From the NCBI GenBank assembly GCA_024277555.1, contig JAJRUY010000193.1:1-6822 (forward strand): DNA of 6,822 bases. Reading direction: 5' to 3'. A program made the position numbers and the translations under genes. This DNA comes from Gammaproteobacteria bacterium. Its GTDB lineage: Bacteria > Pseudomonadota > Gammaproteobacteria > Chromatiales > Chromatiaceae. Of the stretch, positions 1 to 6,694 are shown piece by piece (position 1 is the first letter of the stretch; each line of letters opens with the position of its first letter). The notes under the pieces are model-generated. The model was not told the DNA's origin, made no database searches, and saw only the letters and a list, made by a program, of their open reading frames with translations.

Positions 1-20
1 CGGGCTTCCGGTTGATTCAT
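1..20 (-). CDS. fliI: Flagellum-specific ATPase FliI, N-terminal fragment (runs off the window)
   Basis: Only the first six codons and part of a seventh are present, reading M-N-Q-P-E-A and then the edge of the window. The ATG at 20-18 overlaps the fliH stop TGA (19-17) in the ATGA arrangement that indicates translational coupling. There is only a weak GAG upstream as a ribosome binding site, which fits reinitiation after fliH. The identity is inferred from gene order, because fliH is followed by fliI in this type of flagellar cluster; six residues cannot prove it. FliI would be the hexameric ATPase of the flagellar type III export apparatus, held by FliH at the base of the motor. Confidence 0.6.
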
Positions 21-670
21 TGCTCAACATCCACGGCGCGCTCACCGCCGAGAACCGCAGCAATGACCTGATTGAGGCGTCCTTCCACCGTGGCATCAAT
101 GCTGGATGTGGAATTTGCAATGCGGCAGCCGCCACGCGACAGGGTGGGAGCCTCACGAATACGCCAGCTGCGCTCGTCCTCTTCATCCAGATTAAGTACT
201 TCGCGCACCAGTGTGGCATCCTCCGGATGGAGTTCGATCTGCACAGTGCCGGTTGCTGCCGGCAACAATCCCATGGCTTCCCGAATAACACCGACAATCT
301 GTCCGGGGTCGGATTTTATTTCCCTGCGCACCAGCTGCCTGGCCACAGCCAGCGCCAGCCCCACCAGCTGCTCTTCTATCTGGCTGTCCAGTTCCTCGAA
401 AGGCTGTGCAAGGCATTGCAGCAGCTTGTCCAGCTGCTGAACCTGGTGGGCAGATTGCTCCTTGCCAGCACGCAGCCCTTCTGCCAATCCTTGCTGAAAT
501 CCTTCTTGCCGTGCCTGGTTGCGGGTTTGCTCCAATTGTTCTGCCGTAGGCAGCCGGGTCGGATCAGTTCTTTGTTTGGCATCATTTTCGTCACCAGAAG
601 ATAAATCAGGCGCCTGCCAGGGTTGCGCCTGCTGCAGCAATACAGAGCTGGAATCAAACAAATTCGTCAC
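17..670 (-). CDS. fliH: Flagellar assembly protein FliH, regulator of the export ATPase
   Basis: FliH binds FliI as a dimer, restrains its ATPase activity and docks it to the C ring and export gate on the cytoplasmic side. From a GTG start at 670 the protein has 217 residues, a usual size. Near the N-terminus a single Trp sits in the context QPWQAP (Trp at about 18); the family carries N-terminal tryptophans that contact FliN/FlhA. Glycines then recur every fourth residue (about 57, 61, 65 and 69, in EGFQQGLAEGLRAG), the GxxxG helix typical of FliH. A Gln/Glu-rich helix follows, and then the conserved C-terminal domain with LSRGGCRI and IDATVEGRL. Start choice: an ATG at 700 would add ten residues but has no ribosome binding site and lies deeper inside fliG. 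The GTG has a purine-rich GGGGGAAG 7-8 bases upstream and places the Trp at the usual distance. The gene overlaps the end of fliG and its stop overlaps the fliI start. Confidence 0.9.
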   Translation of the reverse strand: MTNLFDSSSVLLQQAQPWQAPDLSSGDENDAKQRTDPTRLPTAEQLEQTRNQARQEGFQQGLAEGLRAGKEQSAHQVQQLDKLLQCLAQPFEELDSQIEEQLVGLALAVARQLVRREIKSDPGQIVGVIREAMGLLPAATGTVQIELHPEDATLVREVLNLDEEDERSWRIREAPTLSRGGCRIANSTSSIDATVEGRLNQVIAAVLGGERAVDVEQ

Positions 671-1667
671 CTCCACTTCCCCCCAGGGCAATTTCGCCAT
701 CGTCGGCCATGCGCTTGGCTACCGTAAGGATTTCTTTCTGCGCCTCCTCCACCTCACTCAGGCGCACCGGCCCCTTGGCTTCCAGATCGTCACGAAGCAT
801 GTCGCCAGCACGCTGGGACATGTTTTTGAAGATCTTTTCCTTGACCGCAGCATCAGCCCCCTTGAGCGCCACCAGCAGCGTGTCCGAGGCGACCTCGCGC
901 AACAGGGTCTGGATGCCGCGGTCATCGACATCAAGGAGATTGCTGAACACGAACATCAGGCCTTGAATATCTTCTGCCAGGGCTGCATCAAACTCCTCGA
1001 TTGCTTCGGTGATCTTCTGCTCTATATCCGCATCAAGGTGGTTGAGGATATTGGCAGCTGTTTCCTTGCCACCTGAAGCGGGGCTTGTAAGGGAAAAGCT
1101 TCCCGCATACTGGCGCTCCAGAATTTCATCCAGCTCCTGAAGAGCTGAAGGCTGCACACCATCGAGAGTGGCGATGCGCATCAGCACATCTGCACGGCGT
1201 TCTTCGGGGAAATACTTGAGTACCTCTGCCGCCTGGTCACTTTCCAGATAGGAAAGGACGATGGAAACAATCTGTGGATGTTCAAAGCGAAAGATTTCCG
1301 CTATGGCGCGGGGATCCAGCCATTTCAGTGACTCAATGCCCTTGGAATTGGGTCGGGTGAGAATACGATCGACAAGGCTGACGGCTTTTTCCACGCCGAA
1401 TGCCTCCACCAGGGTATTGCGTACATATTCTTCTGAGTCCAACCCCAGTGCGGTCTCGGTTTTTGCCGCCTCTACAAAATCTTCAAGTACACTGTCAATC
1501 TGCTCATGTGTAACATGGGTAAGCGCAGCCATGGCGGCCCCTACACGCTGCACCTCTTTGGGTTCCATGTGGCGCAGGATTGCAGCCGCCTCCTTTTCCC
1601 CCAGGCTCATCATGAAAATCGCTGCTCTCTCAACTCCTTCTACTGAATTTTGTTCAGTTTCACTCAT
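654..1667 (-). CDS. fliG: Flagellar motor switch protein FliG
   Basis: FliG is the rotor component on the cytoplasmic face of the MS ring. It binds FliF, carries FliM, and meets the stator to receive torque. The 337-residue length is normal for the family. The N-terminal FliF-binding domain begins with VERAAIFMMSLGEKEAAAIL (about 12-31). The middle domain contains the EHPQ motif at 129-132. A flexible Gly-Gly hinge lies at 199-200, before the ANILNHLD helix. The C-terminal torque domain contains DDRGIQTLLREV, K269, R286, D293-D294 and R302, which line up by local sequence with E. coli K264, R281, D288-D289 and R297, so torque generation looks intact. The ATG at 1667 lies inside the end of fliF with an 8-bp overlap, which suggests coupled translation. 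Only a weak GGGTGG lies upstream. The C-terminus GGDEFV is typical of gammaproteobacterial FliG. Confidence 0.98.
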   Translation of the reverse strand: MSETEQNSVEGVERAAIFMMSLGEKEAAAILRHMEPKEVQRVGAAMAALTHVTHEQIDSVLEDFVEAAKTETALGLDSEEYVRNTLVEAFGVEKAVSLVDRILTRPNSKGIESLKWLDPRAIAEIFRFEHPQIVSIVLSYLESDQAAEVLKYFPEERRADVLMRIATLDGVQPSALQELDEILERQYAGSFSLTSPASGGKETAANILNHLDADIEQKITEAIEEFDAALAEDIQGLMFVFSNLLDVDDRGIQTLLREVASDTLLVALKGADAAVKEKIFKNMSQRAGDMLRDDLEAKGPVRLSEVEEAQKEILTVAKRMADDGEIALGGSGGDEFV

Positions 1668-3357
1668 CGTCTGCCACCCAGGTTTTGACTACTTGCGCCA
1701 CCCTTTTTGGATCCTGTTGAACCATATTTCTGGCAGCATCAATACCTACTTTGTCTATGGTCTTTTCCTGGGCTTCTTTCGCCTGTCGGGCGCCTTCACT
1801 CAGCACCACCTCATCTTCCTGCAGGGGCAGATCCTTGAGCGTGCCTCCGCTATTGTCATCCGGGGTTGGGAGACCAGCCAGCGCTCCCCCTGCTTCACCT
1901 GCCAGCAGCACTTCCCCGTTGGCACCAGCCTCGAGAAGCTGCCCGGAATGGGCAAGGTTTCTCAAAGTGGGGCGTAACACCCCGAATGCCAGCCACAATA
2001 CGAACAGGCCGCCAAGCACCGGTTTTGCCAACTCCCAGACCCAGGGCTGTTGCCATATGGGCAGCTCTGCTACTGCTTCCATCTGTGGCGCACTGTGGAA
2101 GGGGATGTTGATAACGTTCACGCTGTCGTTGCGAGCGGCATCAAATCCCACCGCTTCTTTTACCAACGCAGTAATATGCTCCAGTTCCTTGGTTGTCAGT
2201 GGTACAGACTCTATCTTGCCTTCTTCGAGATATTTCTTTTTGTAGTCCACCACCACGCCAATGGAAAGGCGCTGAATATGTCCAGGAGCCTGGCGGGAGT
2301 GGGTGATGGTTCGATCCAGCTCATAGTTGCGCACTACATGCCGGGAGGAATTGCCGCTGCCTTGCGCACCGCCGTTCGCTTCTTGCGTATCCAGGGTGCC
2401 ACCTCGCGGGGGTTGATTGGTCAGAGCTCCAGGCACACCCATGGGGCTGGACAGGGTATTGTTCTCTTCCCTTATATCTTCGCTACGCACCAGGGTTTTT
2501 TCCGGCACATAGCTTTCACGGGTCTGCTCGGTAACCGTAAAATCCAGATCCGCCACCACTTGGGCGCGTATCCCCCCCGGGCCAACAAAGGGGCTCAGGA
2601 TATCCTGTATTCTCTGCACATAGCTTTCTTCCAGCCGCTGGGTGTACTCGAACTGGCGGCTGCTCAAACCAAAGCTTCCATCCGAATCCTTGTCGCTGAG
2701 CAAACGCCCGTGCTGATCTACGACGGTTACTCCCTCCGGCTTCATCTTGGGAATACTGGAGGCAACCAGATGAACAATGCCAGCGATCTGGGTTTTATCC
2801 AGGGTCTGTCCCCCATGCAGCTTGAGAAGTACCGAAGCTGCGGGTTTTGCATGGTCACGCACGAATACCGATTCTTTGGGGATTGCCAGATGAACCCTCG
2901 CCTGTTCCACACTATTCAGGGAGCTGATGGAGCGGGCAAGTTCTCCTTCCAGCGCCTGCTGGTAGCGCGCCTTTTCGAGAAACCGGCTGGTTCCAAATGC
3001 GGTTTCTTTCTCCAGCAGCTCATACCCGGCGGCCTTGCTTTTTGGCATGCCCTGAGTAGCCAGGCGAATACGCAATTGGTGAATCTTGCGAGAAGGCACG
3101 GTAATGGATCCGCTGGCATGCTCTATTTTGTAGGGTACGCCCGCCGCATCCAGGGTGCTGGCCACTTCCGCCAGATCGCCCGATGACAGGTTGCCGTAGA
3201 GAATGCTGTAGTTCGGTGTTTGCGACCACAACACCACTGCTACCCCAAGCGCAATCGTCGCCGCCAGCATTATCATCAAGCCAATCTGACGGACTGCGGG
3301 TAGAGAGCTGAACCCCTGAATTTGTGTAAGCATATTGTCTGTTTTCACCAGTGCCAT
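1660..3357 (-). CDS. fliF: Flagellar MS-ring protein FliF
   Basis: FliF is the inner-membrane protein whose oligomer forms the MS ring, on which the C ring, export gate and rod are built. The 565-residue length is normal. A first membrane helix lies at about 24-44 (start QIGLMIML), and a second at about 443-463 (PVLGGLFVLWLAFGV). Between them lies the periplasmic region. It starts with the conserved ILYGNLSSGDLAEV stretch, followed by the ring-building YscJ/FliF domain containing ELARSISSLN and ARVHLAIPK. A Gly/Pro/Ser-rich segment (about 302-340) then precedes RNYELDRTI and the FliF C-terminal domain. The cytoplasmic tail ends with a helix around DPKRVAQVVKTWVADDE, the FliG-binding part in this family. 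The ATG at 3357 is preceded by AAGGA only three bases away, which is unusually close. A second ATG at codon 9 has no ribosome binding site, so the first was kept. It lies 24 bp after fliE and overlaps fliG by 8 bp. Confidence 0.98.
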   Translation of the reverse strand: MALVKTDNMLTQIQGFSSLPAVRQIGLMIMLAATIALGVAVVLWSQTPNYSILYGNLSSGDLAEVASTLDAAGVPYKIEHASGSITVPSRKIHQLRIRLATQGMPKSKAAGYELLEKETAFGTSRFLEKARYQQALEGELARSISSLNSVEQARVHLAIPKESVFVRDHAKPAASVLLKLHGGQTLDKTQIAGIVHLVASSIPKMKPEGVTVVDQHGRLLSDKDSDGSFGLSSRQFEYTQRLEESYVQRIQDILSPFVGPGGIRAQVVADLDFTVTEQTRESYVPEKTLVRSEDIREENNTLSSPMGVPGALTNQPPRGGTLDTQEANGGAQGSGNSSRHVVRNYELDRTITHSRQAPGHIQRLSIGVVVDYKKKYLEEGKIESVPLTTKELEHITALVKEAVGFDAARNDSVNVINIPFHSAPQMEAVAELPIWQQPWVWELAKPVLGGLFVLWLAFGVLRPTLRNLAHSGQLLEAGANGEVLLAGEAGGALAGLPTPDDNSGGTLKDLPLQEDEVVLSEGARQAKEAQEKTIDKVGIDAARNMVQQDPKRVAQVVKTWVADDE

Positions 3358-3360
3358 AAT

Positions 3361-3365
3361 TCCTT
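3361..3365 (-). promoter_or_regulatory. Ribosome binding site of fliF, unusually close to the start codon
   Basis: AAGGA on the minus strand ends three bases before the fliF ATG. This is shorter than the usual five to nine bases. No better purine stretch precedes either this ATG or the next in-frame ATG at codon 9. Initiation may lean on the ribosome arriving from fliE, whose stop codon is only 24 bp upstream. That last point is inference. Confidence 0.5.
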
Positions 3366-3381
3366 ATTCAACCAGTCCTGA

Positions 3382-3705
3382 TTAAACCTGCATGCTCATG
3401 ACATCTTTATAGGCATTGAGAAGCTTGTTTCTCACCTGCTTCATTGCCTCGAAAGAAACACTGGCCTTTTGCAATTCCACCATCACCTCGGCGAGATCTA
3501 CTGACGGATCACCAAGTTCAAACTTGGTAGCCATCCCGGAAGCTCCCTTCTGTACATCGTTTACGGCGTTGATGGAATCTTTCAATATATTGCCGAAGGC
3601 CACACCCTGATTATCTCCTTGCAATATGTCGCTGGGCTTTTTGTCAGCCTGGGCAGCCATATGGCGCATTTGATTCAGCAACTGATTGATATCGACGGTA
3701 CTCAC
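3382..3705 (-). CDS. fliE: Flagellar hook-basal body complex protein FliE
   Basis: FliE is the small periplasmic protein that joins the MS ring to the proximal rod and is needed to start export of rod subunits. The 107-residue length fits the family (roughly 100-115). The family signature is clear in the second half: FGNILKDSINAVND (about 37-50), then DPSVDLAEVMVELQKASVSFEAMKQVRNKLLNAYKDVMSMQV to the end, with the conserved alternating helices and the final MxMxV-like terminus. There is no cleavable signal peptide, as expected for a protein exported by the flagellar machine. The start is a GTG at 3705, supported by AGGAGA six bases upstream. It is the first gene of the fliEFGHI run and has its own sigma-54 promoter 66-81 bp upstream. 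It is separated from fliF by 24 bp. Confidence 0.96.
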   Translation of the reverse strand: MSTVDINQLLNQMRHMAAQADKKPSDILQGDNQGVAFGNILKDSINAVNDVQKGASGMATKFELGDPSVDLAEVMVELQKASVSFEAMKQVRNKLLNAYKDVMSMQV

Positions 3706-3710
3706 GTTAT

Positions 3711-3716
3711 TCTCCT
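3711..3716 (-). promoter_or_regulatory. Ribosome binding site supporting the GTG start of fliE
   Basis: AGGAGA on the minus strand lies six bases before GTG 3705-3703. It is the strongest such sequence in the leader and decides the start, because no in-frame ATG lies nearby that would also keep the conserved FliE N-terminus. Confidence 0.75.
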
Positions 3717-3756
3717 GACTGTTTCCGGTTTATCATGGGGTGGCAGTTTTCTGTCT

Positions 3757-3775
3757 CTGCATGGGTAGCATGCAG
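3757..3775 (-). repeat. Perfect inverted repeat at the fliE promoter (-12 element and start region)
   Basis: On the minus strand CTGCATG, a five-base spacer CTACC, and CATGCAG form a perfect 7-bp dyad. The left arm contains the -12 element of the sigma-54 promoter (CTGCA), and the right arm spans the predicted transcription start near 3760. It could be a repressor or regulator site that competes with sigma-54, or a hairpin at the very start of the message. It could also be chance. The sequence does not say which. Confidence 0.5.
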
Positions 3776-3786
3776 GTTTCGCGCCA
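3771..3786 (-). promoter_or_regulatory. Sigma-54 (RpoN) promoter of fliEFGHI
   Basis: The minus strand reads TGGCGCG-AAAC-CTGCA, against the consensus TGGCACG-N4-TTGCA. The invariant GG and GC are separated by exactly ten bases, and only two of the twelve consensus positions differ. Counting from the -12 C (3772) puts the transcript start near 3760, giving a leader of about 55 nucleotides before the fliE GTG. In Pseudomonas and Vibrio the fliE operon is driven by sigma-54 with FleQ/FlrA, so the site fits the known scheme. It lies in the 112-bp gap after fleR, in which I see no strong intrinsic terminator, so read-through from fleSR is also possible. Confidence 0.85.
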
Positions 3787-3817
3787 ACTTGGTTGCTGAA
3801 AACGAATCTCAAGGCTT

Positions 3818-5173
3818 TCATGCTGGCAGGGGAATCCCCGCATCGCGAAGTTTGGCCAGCTTGTAACGCAGGGTACGTGGGCTAATCCCAAGTTTCTGTG
3901 CAACTTCAGTACGGCTGCGACTGGATTCCAGCGCCGTCAAAATTAGATCGGCCTCACGTTGTTTCAGCTCATCATTGAGCCGTTCTTCCTGAACCAGGTT
4001 CAATGTTTTGTCAGCAGCCTGTTCCGGCTTCTGTATTTGTGTCCCGGTCATGGTTTCAAAATGAATATCATCGGCAGTAATCCGGTCGCCGCGTTTCAGG
4101 ATCAGGGCGCGCTGAATAACGTTTTCCAGTTCCCGCACATTGCCGGGCCAGTCATACTGATGCAGCCTGGTCATGGCGTCATGGCACAGTTCCGGCAAGG
4201 CATTGCCGTGTAAATGCCGGCAAATGAACTTTCTTGCCAGTGGCAGAATGTCTTCCCGCCTGCGGCGTAGTGGGGGCAGCTCCAGGGGAAAGACATTCAA
4301 GCGGTAATAGAGATCCTCACGAAACTCTCCGTCACACACTGCCTGGCGCAAATCACGGTTACTGGTGGCCAGCACCCGCACATCCAGGTCAATCATGCGG
4401 CGCCCGCCCAGACGCTCCACTTCCCGCTCCTGCAGTACCCGCAACAACTTTGACTGCAATCCTTTATCCATTTCAGTAATTTCATCCAGCAGCAGGGTGC
4501 CACCCTGAGCCTGCTCGAATTTTCCCGGTCGTGCCTGGTGAGCACCGGTAAATGCACCTTTCTCATACCCGAACAGCACCGCTTCAAGCATGTTCTCGGG
4601 AATGGCGGCACAGTTGATGGCGACGAACGTTTTTTTGGCACGATCAGAATGATTGTGGATATAGCGCGCCAGCACTTCCTTGCCAACGCCTGATTCTCCG
4701 GTAATCATTACCGTTGCACCAGAACTGGCTACCCGCTGTGCAAGGTGTGCAAGTTCCTTGCTCACTGGATCAGCAGCCACCATGCCATCATCACCCTGCT
4801 CTTCCACTGGAATCAGGAAGCGCTCTGCCATTTTCAACAGCACATCTGCTTCGAACGGTTTGACCAGAAAATCAGCTGCGCCATCACGCATGGCGCCTAC
4901 GGCTTTGTCAATGGTTCCATAGGCCGTCATCAATACCACCGGCAGCTCGGGATACTTTACTTTTAGAGTGTTCAGCAATGTATAACCATCCATGGGTTGC
5001 ATCTGTACATCGGTGATAACCAGGCTGATTTGTGAATGTTTCTGCAGTTTCTGCAAGGCCTTTTCTCCGTCGCTTGCAGCCAGCACCTGGTGCCCGGCAA
5101 TACGGAGTGTGTCGCTTAATGCGTCTCTCAAAGGGCCATCATCTTCAACGATCAAGACTGTTTTTTGTTTCAT
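3818..5173 (-). CDS. fleR: Sigma-54-dependent flagellar response regulator FleR (FlrC)
   Basis: This NtrC-type activator, when phosphorylated by FleS, opens sigma-54 promoters of later flagellar genes (basal body, hook and related genes in the model species). It has 451 residues. The receiver domain (about 1-120) has the acidic pocket E10-D11-D12, the phosphorylation site D55 in VITDVQM, T83 and K105 in LVKPF. The AAA+ domain (about 133-365) has Walker A GESGVGKE (159-166), the sigma-54-contacting loop GAFTGA (206-211), Walker B GGTLLLDE (224-231), REDLYYRLNVF (285-295) and WPGNVREL (342-349). The C-terminal Fis-type helix-turn-helix is at about 421-443 (start RTEVAQKLGI). The ATG overlaps the fleS stop as ATGA and has a good GGAGG site seven bases upstream. 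All catalytic residues are present, so the protein should be active and phosphorylatable. NtrC itself is unlikely given the flagellar neighbours and the gene pair. Confidence 0.96.
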   Translation of the reverse strand: MKQKTVLIVEDDGPLRDALSDTLRIAGHQVLAASDGEKALQKLQKHSQISLVITDVQMQPMDGYTLLNTLKVKYPELPVVLMTAYGTIDKAVGAMRDGAADFLVKPFEADVLLKMAERFLIPVEEQGDDGMVAADPVSKELAHLAQRVASSGATVMITGESGVGKEVLARYIHNHSDRAKKTFVAINCAAIPENMLEAVLFGYEKGAFTGAHQARPGKFEQAQGGTLLLDEITEMDKGLQSKLLRVLQEREVERLGGRRMIDLDVRVLATSNRDLRQAVCDGEFREDLYYRLNVFPLELPPLRRRREDILPLARKFICRHLHGNALPELCHDAMTRLHQYDWPGNVRELENVIQRALILKRGDRITADDIHFETMTGTQIQKPEQAADKTLNLVQEERLNDELKQREADLILTALESSRSRTEVAQKLGISPRTLRYKLAKLRDAGIPLPA

Positions 5174-6417
5174 TTGTTCGCCTCCATTTTTTCCATCAGG
5201 CTACTGTCATTTTCATTGATATGCCGGGGCATGCCCGGATGCAGATTCATATGCGCGGGAAGGGCGTTGTTTCCATTCACCGTCGGCAAGCTGATTCTGG
5301 CGATGGTTCCCTTGCCGGGGGATGATTGTATACTCAACTCTCCCCCGTGCCGCTGAACCACGGCTTTTACCACCGCCAATCCCAGGCCCGTACCACTGCT
5401 GCGGGTGGTAAAAAAAGGTTCGAATATTTTTTCCTGCAGTGCGCTGCTGATTCCCGCACCATTGTCCTGCAGGGAGATTACCGTATTTCCCTGGATGGTC
5501 TGCGCTACCTTCAGCAGCAATTCCGGCTCGTCCTCACATGCCTGGATAGCATTCATGGCCAGGTTGGTCAAAGCTCCCAGCAGTGCATCGGGATTTCCCC
5601 TGATCAGAGTTTCCGGAACCTGGTTGAAAACCCGTAAATGCCCCCCTGCGGCCTGCAGGTTGTCTTCCACCACTTGCAGCAGGGAATCGATGACCCACTT
5701 CAATGGAAAGCGTTCCTGCTCCCTCGATTCTCCCCTGGCATAGGCCAGCATGTTGTTGATCATCTGCTCCATGTGCCGCAACCGCTCCCTGGTTTTGGTG
5801 AGGAACTGCTGGCGCTGTGCATCATCCAGTTCAGTGTTGTCCAGTTGTGAGAGGTACAGCAGCACCGAAGCCAGTGGGGTACGAATCTGATGCGCCAGGC
5901 CGGCGGCCATTTCACCCAGAACCGTGAGGCGTTGATGCTGGTTCAATAGCTCCTGAAGGCGGCGGGCTTCGCTCACATCGGTAAACAGCAGTATTTTCCC
6001 TTCACCACCGTCCAGGGGGCTGGTTGAGAGACTAACCCAGCGGCCATCCCGCAGCTGCAGTTCGCGGTTGCCGGAAACAAACGTGGAGGCGGCAACCTCA
6101 TCCCAGGAGCGCTGGAGAAGGTGTTCGCCAAGCAGCTGATGCGCCCCGGGATTAGCCTCCAGAATAATTCCCTTCCCGTCGAGCACCAACACGCCACCAG
6201 GCAATGCCTGGAGCAATTTTTCCAGGCGTGCCGCTACCCGCTCTTTTTCCACCAGTTGCCGAAATTTTTCTGTCCGGGCCTGGGATAGCTCTTCCGTCAG
6301 AGTGGTCACTCGCTGTTGTAATTCACCATAGGAGCTGGCCAGTTGAGAGCCAATCTGGTTGAATGCCTCGAAGGCATGTTCAAGTTGCTGTGCAGTTGGC
6401 GAGTTTGTCACAGACAT
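5170..6417 (-). CDS. fleS: Flagellar sensor histidine kinase FleS (FlrB)
   Basis: FleS is the soluble kinase that phosphorylates FleR. From ATG 6417 it has 415 residues and no membrane segments. An N-terminal coiled-coil-like region (about 27-70) leads into a PAS domain (about 67-152: LLQALPGGVLVLDGKGIILEANPGA). The phosphorylated helix is GEMAAGLAHQIRTPLASVLLYLSQL with His176. His is followed by Gln-Ile-Arg rather than the more common Glu, as I recall for FleS/FlrB. The ATPase domain has the N box LTNLAMNAIQA (Asn289), DNGAG (from Asp318), the F box FEPFFTT and GTGLGLA (342-348). A hydrophilic tail of about 30 residues follows. An ATG at 6471 would give 433 residues, but it lies within the sigma-54 promoter and upstream of the predicted transcript start, so it cannot be used from that promoter. 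The start at 6417 has only a weak GGA upstream. The stop overlaps fleR. Confidence 0.95.
   Translation of the reverse strand: MSVTNSPTAQQLEHAFEAFNQIGSQLASSYGELQQRVTTLTEELSQARTEKFRQLVEKERVAARLEKLLQALPGGVLVLDGKGIILEANPGAHQLLGEHLLQRSWDEVAASTFVSGNRELQLRDGRWVSLSTSPLDGGEGKILLFTDVSEARRLQELLNQHQRLTVLGEMAAGLAHQIRTPLASVLLYLSQLDNTELDDAQRQQFLTKTRERLRHMEQMINNMLAYARGESREQERFPLKWVIDSLLQVVEDNLQAAGGHLRVFNQVPETLIRGNPDALLGALTNLAMNAIQACEDEPELLLKVAQTIQGNTVISLQDNGAGISSALQEKIFEPFFTTRSSGTGLGLAVVKAVVQRHGGELSIQSSPGKGTIARISLPTVNGNNALPAHMNLHPGMPRHINENDSSLMEKMEANK
5181..5185 (-). promoter_or_regulatory. Ribosome binding site of fleR
   Basis: GGAGG on the minus strand, seven bases before the fleR ATG (5173-5171), lies inside the last codons of fleS. 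Together with the ATGA overlap this gives fleR both its own strong initiation site and coupling to fleS. Confidence 0.75.
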
Positions 6418-6459
6418 GGTTGTATCCAGGTTGATTGACGATATATGGATGTAACCAAA

Positions 6460-6475
6460 TGCAAGTTTCATGCCC
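6460..6475 (-). promoter_or_regulatory. Sigma-54 (RpoN) promoter of fleSR
   Basis: The minus strand reads GGGCATG-AAAC-TTGCA, against TGGCACG-N4-TTGCA. The GG and GC are exactly ten bases apart, the -12 half is perfect, and the -24 half has five of seven matches. The -12 C at 6461 puts transcription start near 6449, leaving a leader of about 32 nucleotides before the fleS ATG at 6417. An AT-rich stretch lies just upstream (6477-6500). In Pseudomonas fleSR is transcribed by sigma-54 with FleQ, and in Vibrio flrBC with FlrA, which this site fits. Confidence 0.82.
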
Positions 6476-6526
6476 GATATATTATTTCATATATTTCAGC
6501 ATGTTATCTGCTTTCTTTACGCTGAT

Positions 6527-6540
6527 GACAAGGAATTGAC
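6527..6540. promoter_or_regulatory. FleQ/FlrA-like operator upstream of fleS
   Basis: GACAAGGAATTGAC on the plus strand matches 10 of 12 fixed positions of the FleQ box as I recall it from Pseudomonas (GTCAAT-NN-ATTGAC); one half is exact. It spans about -78 to -91 relative to the predicted fleS transcript start. That is close to the upstream position reported for FleQ at the P. aeruginosa fleSR promoter, where it acts by looping. A second exact half-site ATTGAC lies at 6434-6439, in the leader. The match is by eye and the regulator gene itself is not in this window. Confidence 0.5.
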
Positions 6541-6651
6541 ACTGGTTTTCACGGGCCTCACCACCAACTGCGCCAAGGAATTGTCGAAACAGGATGGCAT
6601 TTGCTCTTGGGGGAACCCCTGAACAAGTTTAGGGCACCTCGAAAAATCGGC

Positions 6652-6671
6652 ATTCCGGCGGAAGCCGGAAT
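6652..6671. repeat. Internal hairpin 1 of the MITE-like element
   Basis: This is a perfect 8-bp inverted repeat, ATTCCGGC and GCCGGAAT, around the four-base loop GGAA. It can fold in RNA or single-stranded DNA from either strand. No T run follows on either strand, so it is not a typical intrinsic terminator. Confidence 0.7.
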
Positions 6672-6694
6672 CCATAACTTGCTGATTTATATAG

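Noticed and set aside
20..604. 194-residue plus-strand reading frame
   Set aside because: It is antisense to fliH, with no recognisable domain and no promoter or ribosome binding site of its own.
519..1977. Plus-strand reading frames at 519-1076 and 1261-1977
   Set aside because: Both are antisense to fliH/fliG/fliF and show no family signature.
2050..3186. 378-residue plus-strand reading frame
   Set aside because: It lies wholly antisense to fliF, which is a clear family member. The antisense peptide shows no domain and is rich in His, Cys and Phe, as shadow frames often are.
6605..6627. Short dyad GGGG-GAA-CCCC beside the MITE-like element
   Set aside because: The stem is only four bases with a three-base loop and no T run, which is within what chance gives in this composition.
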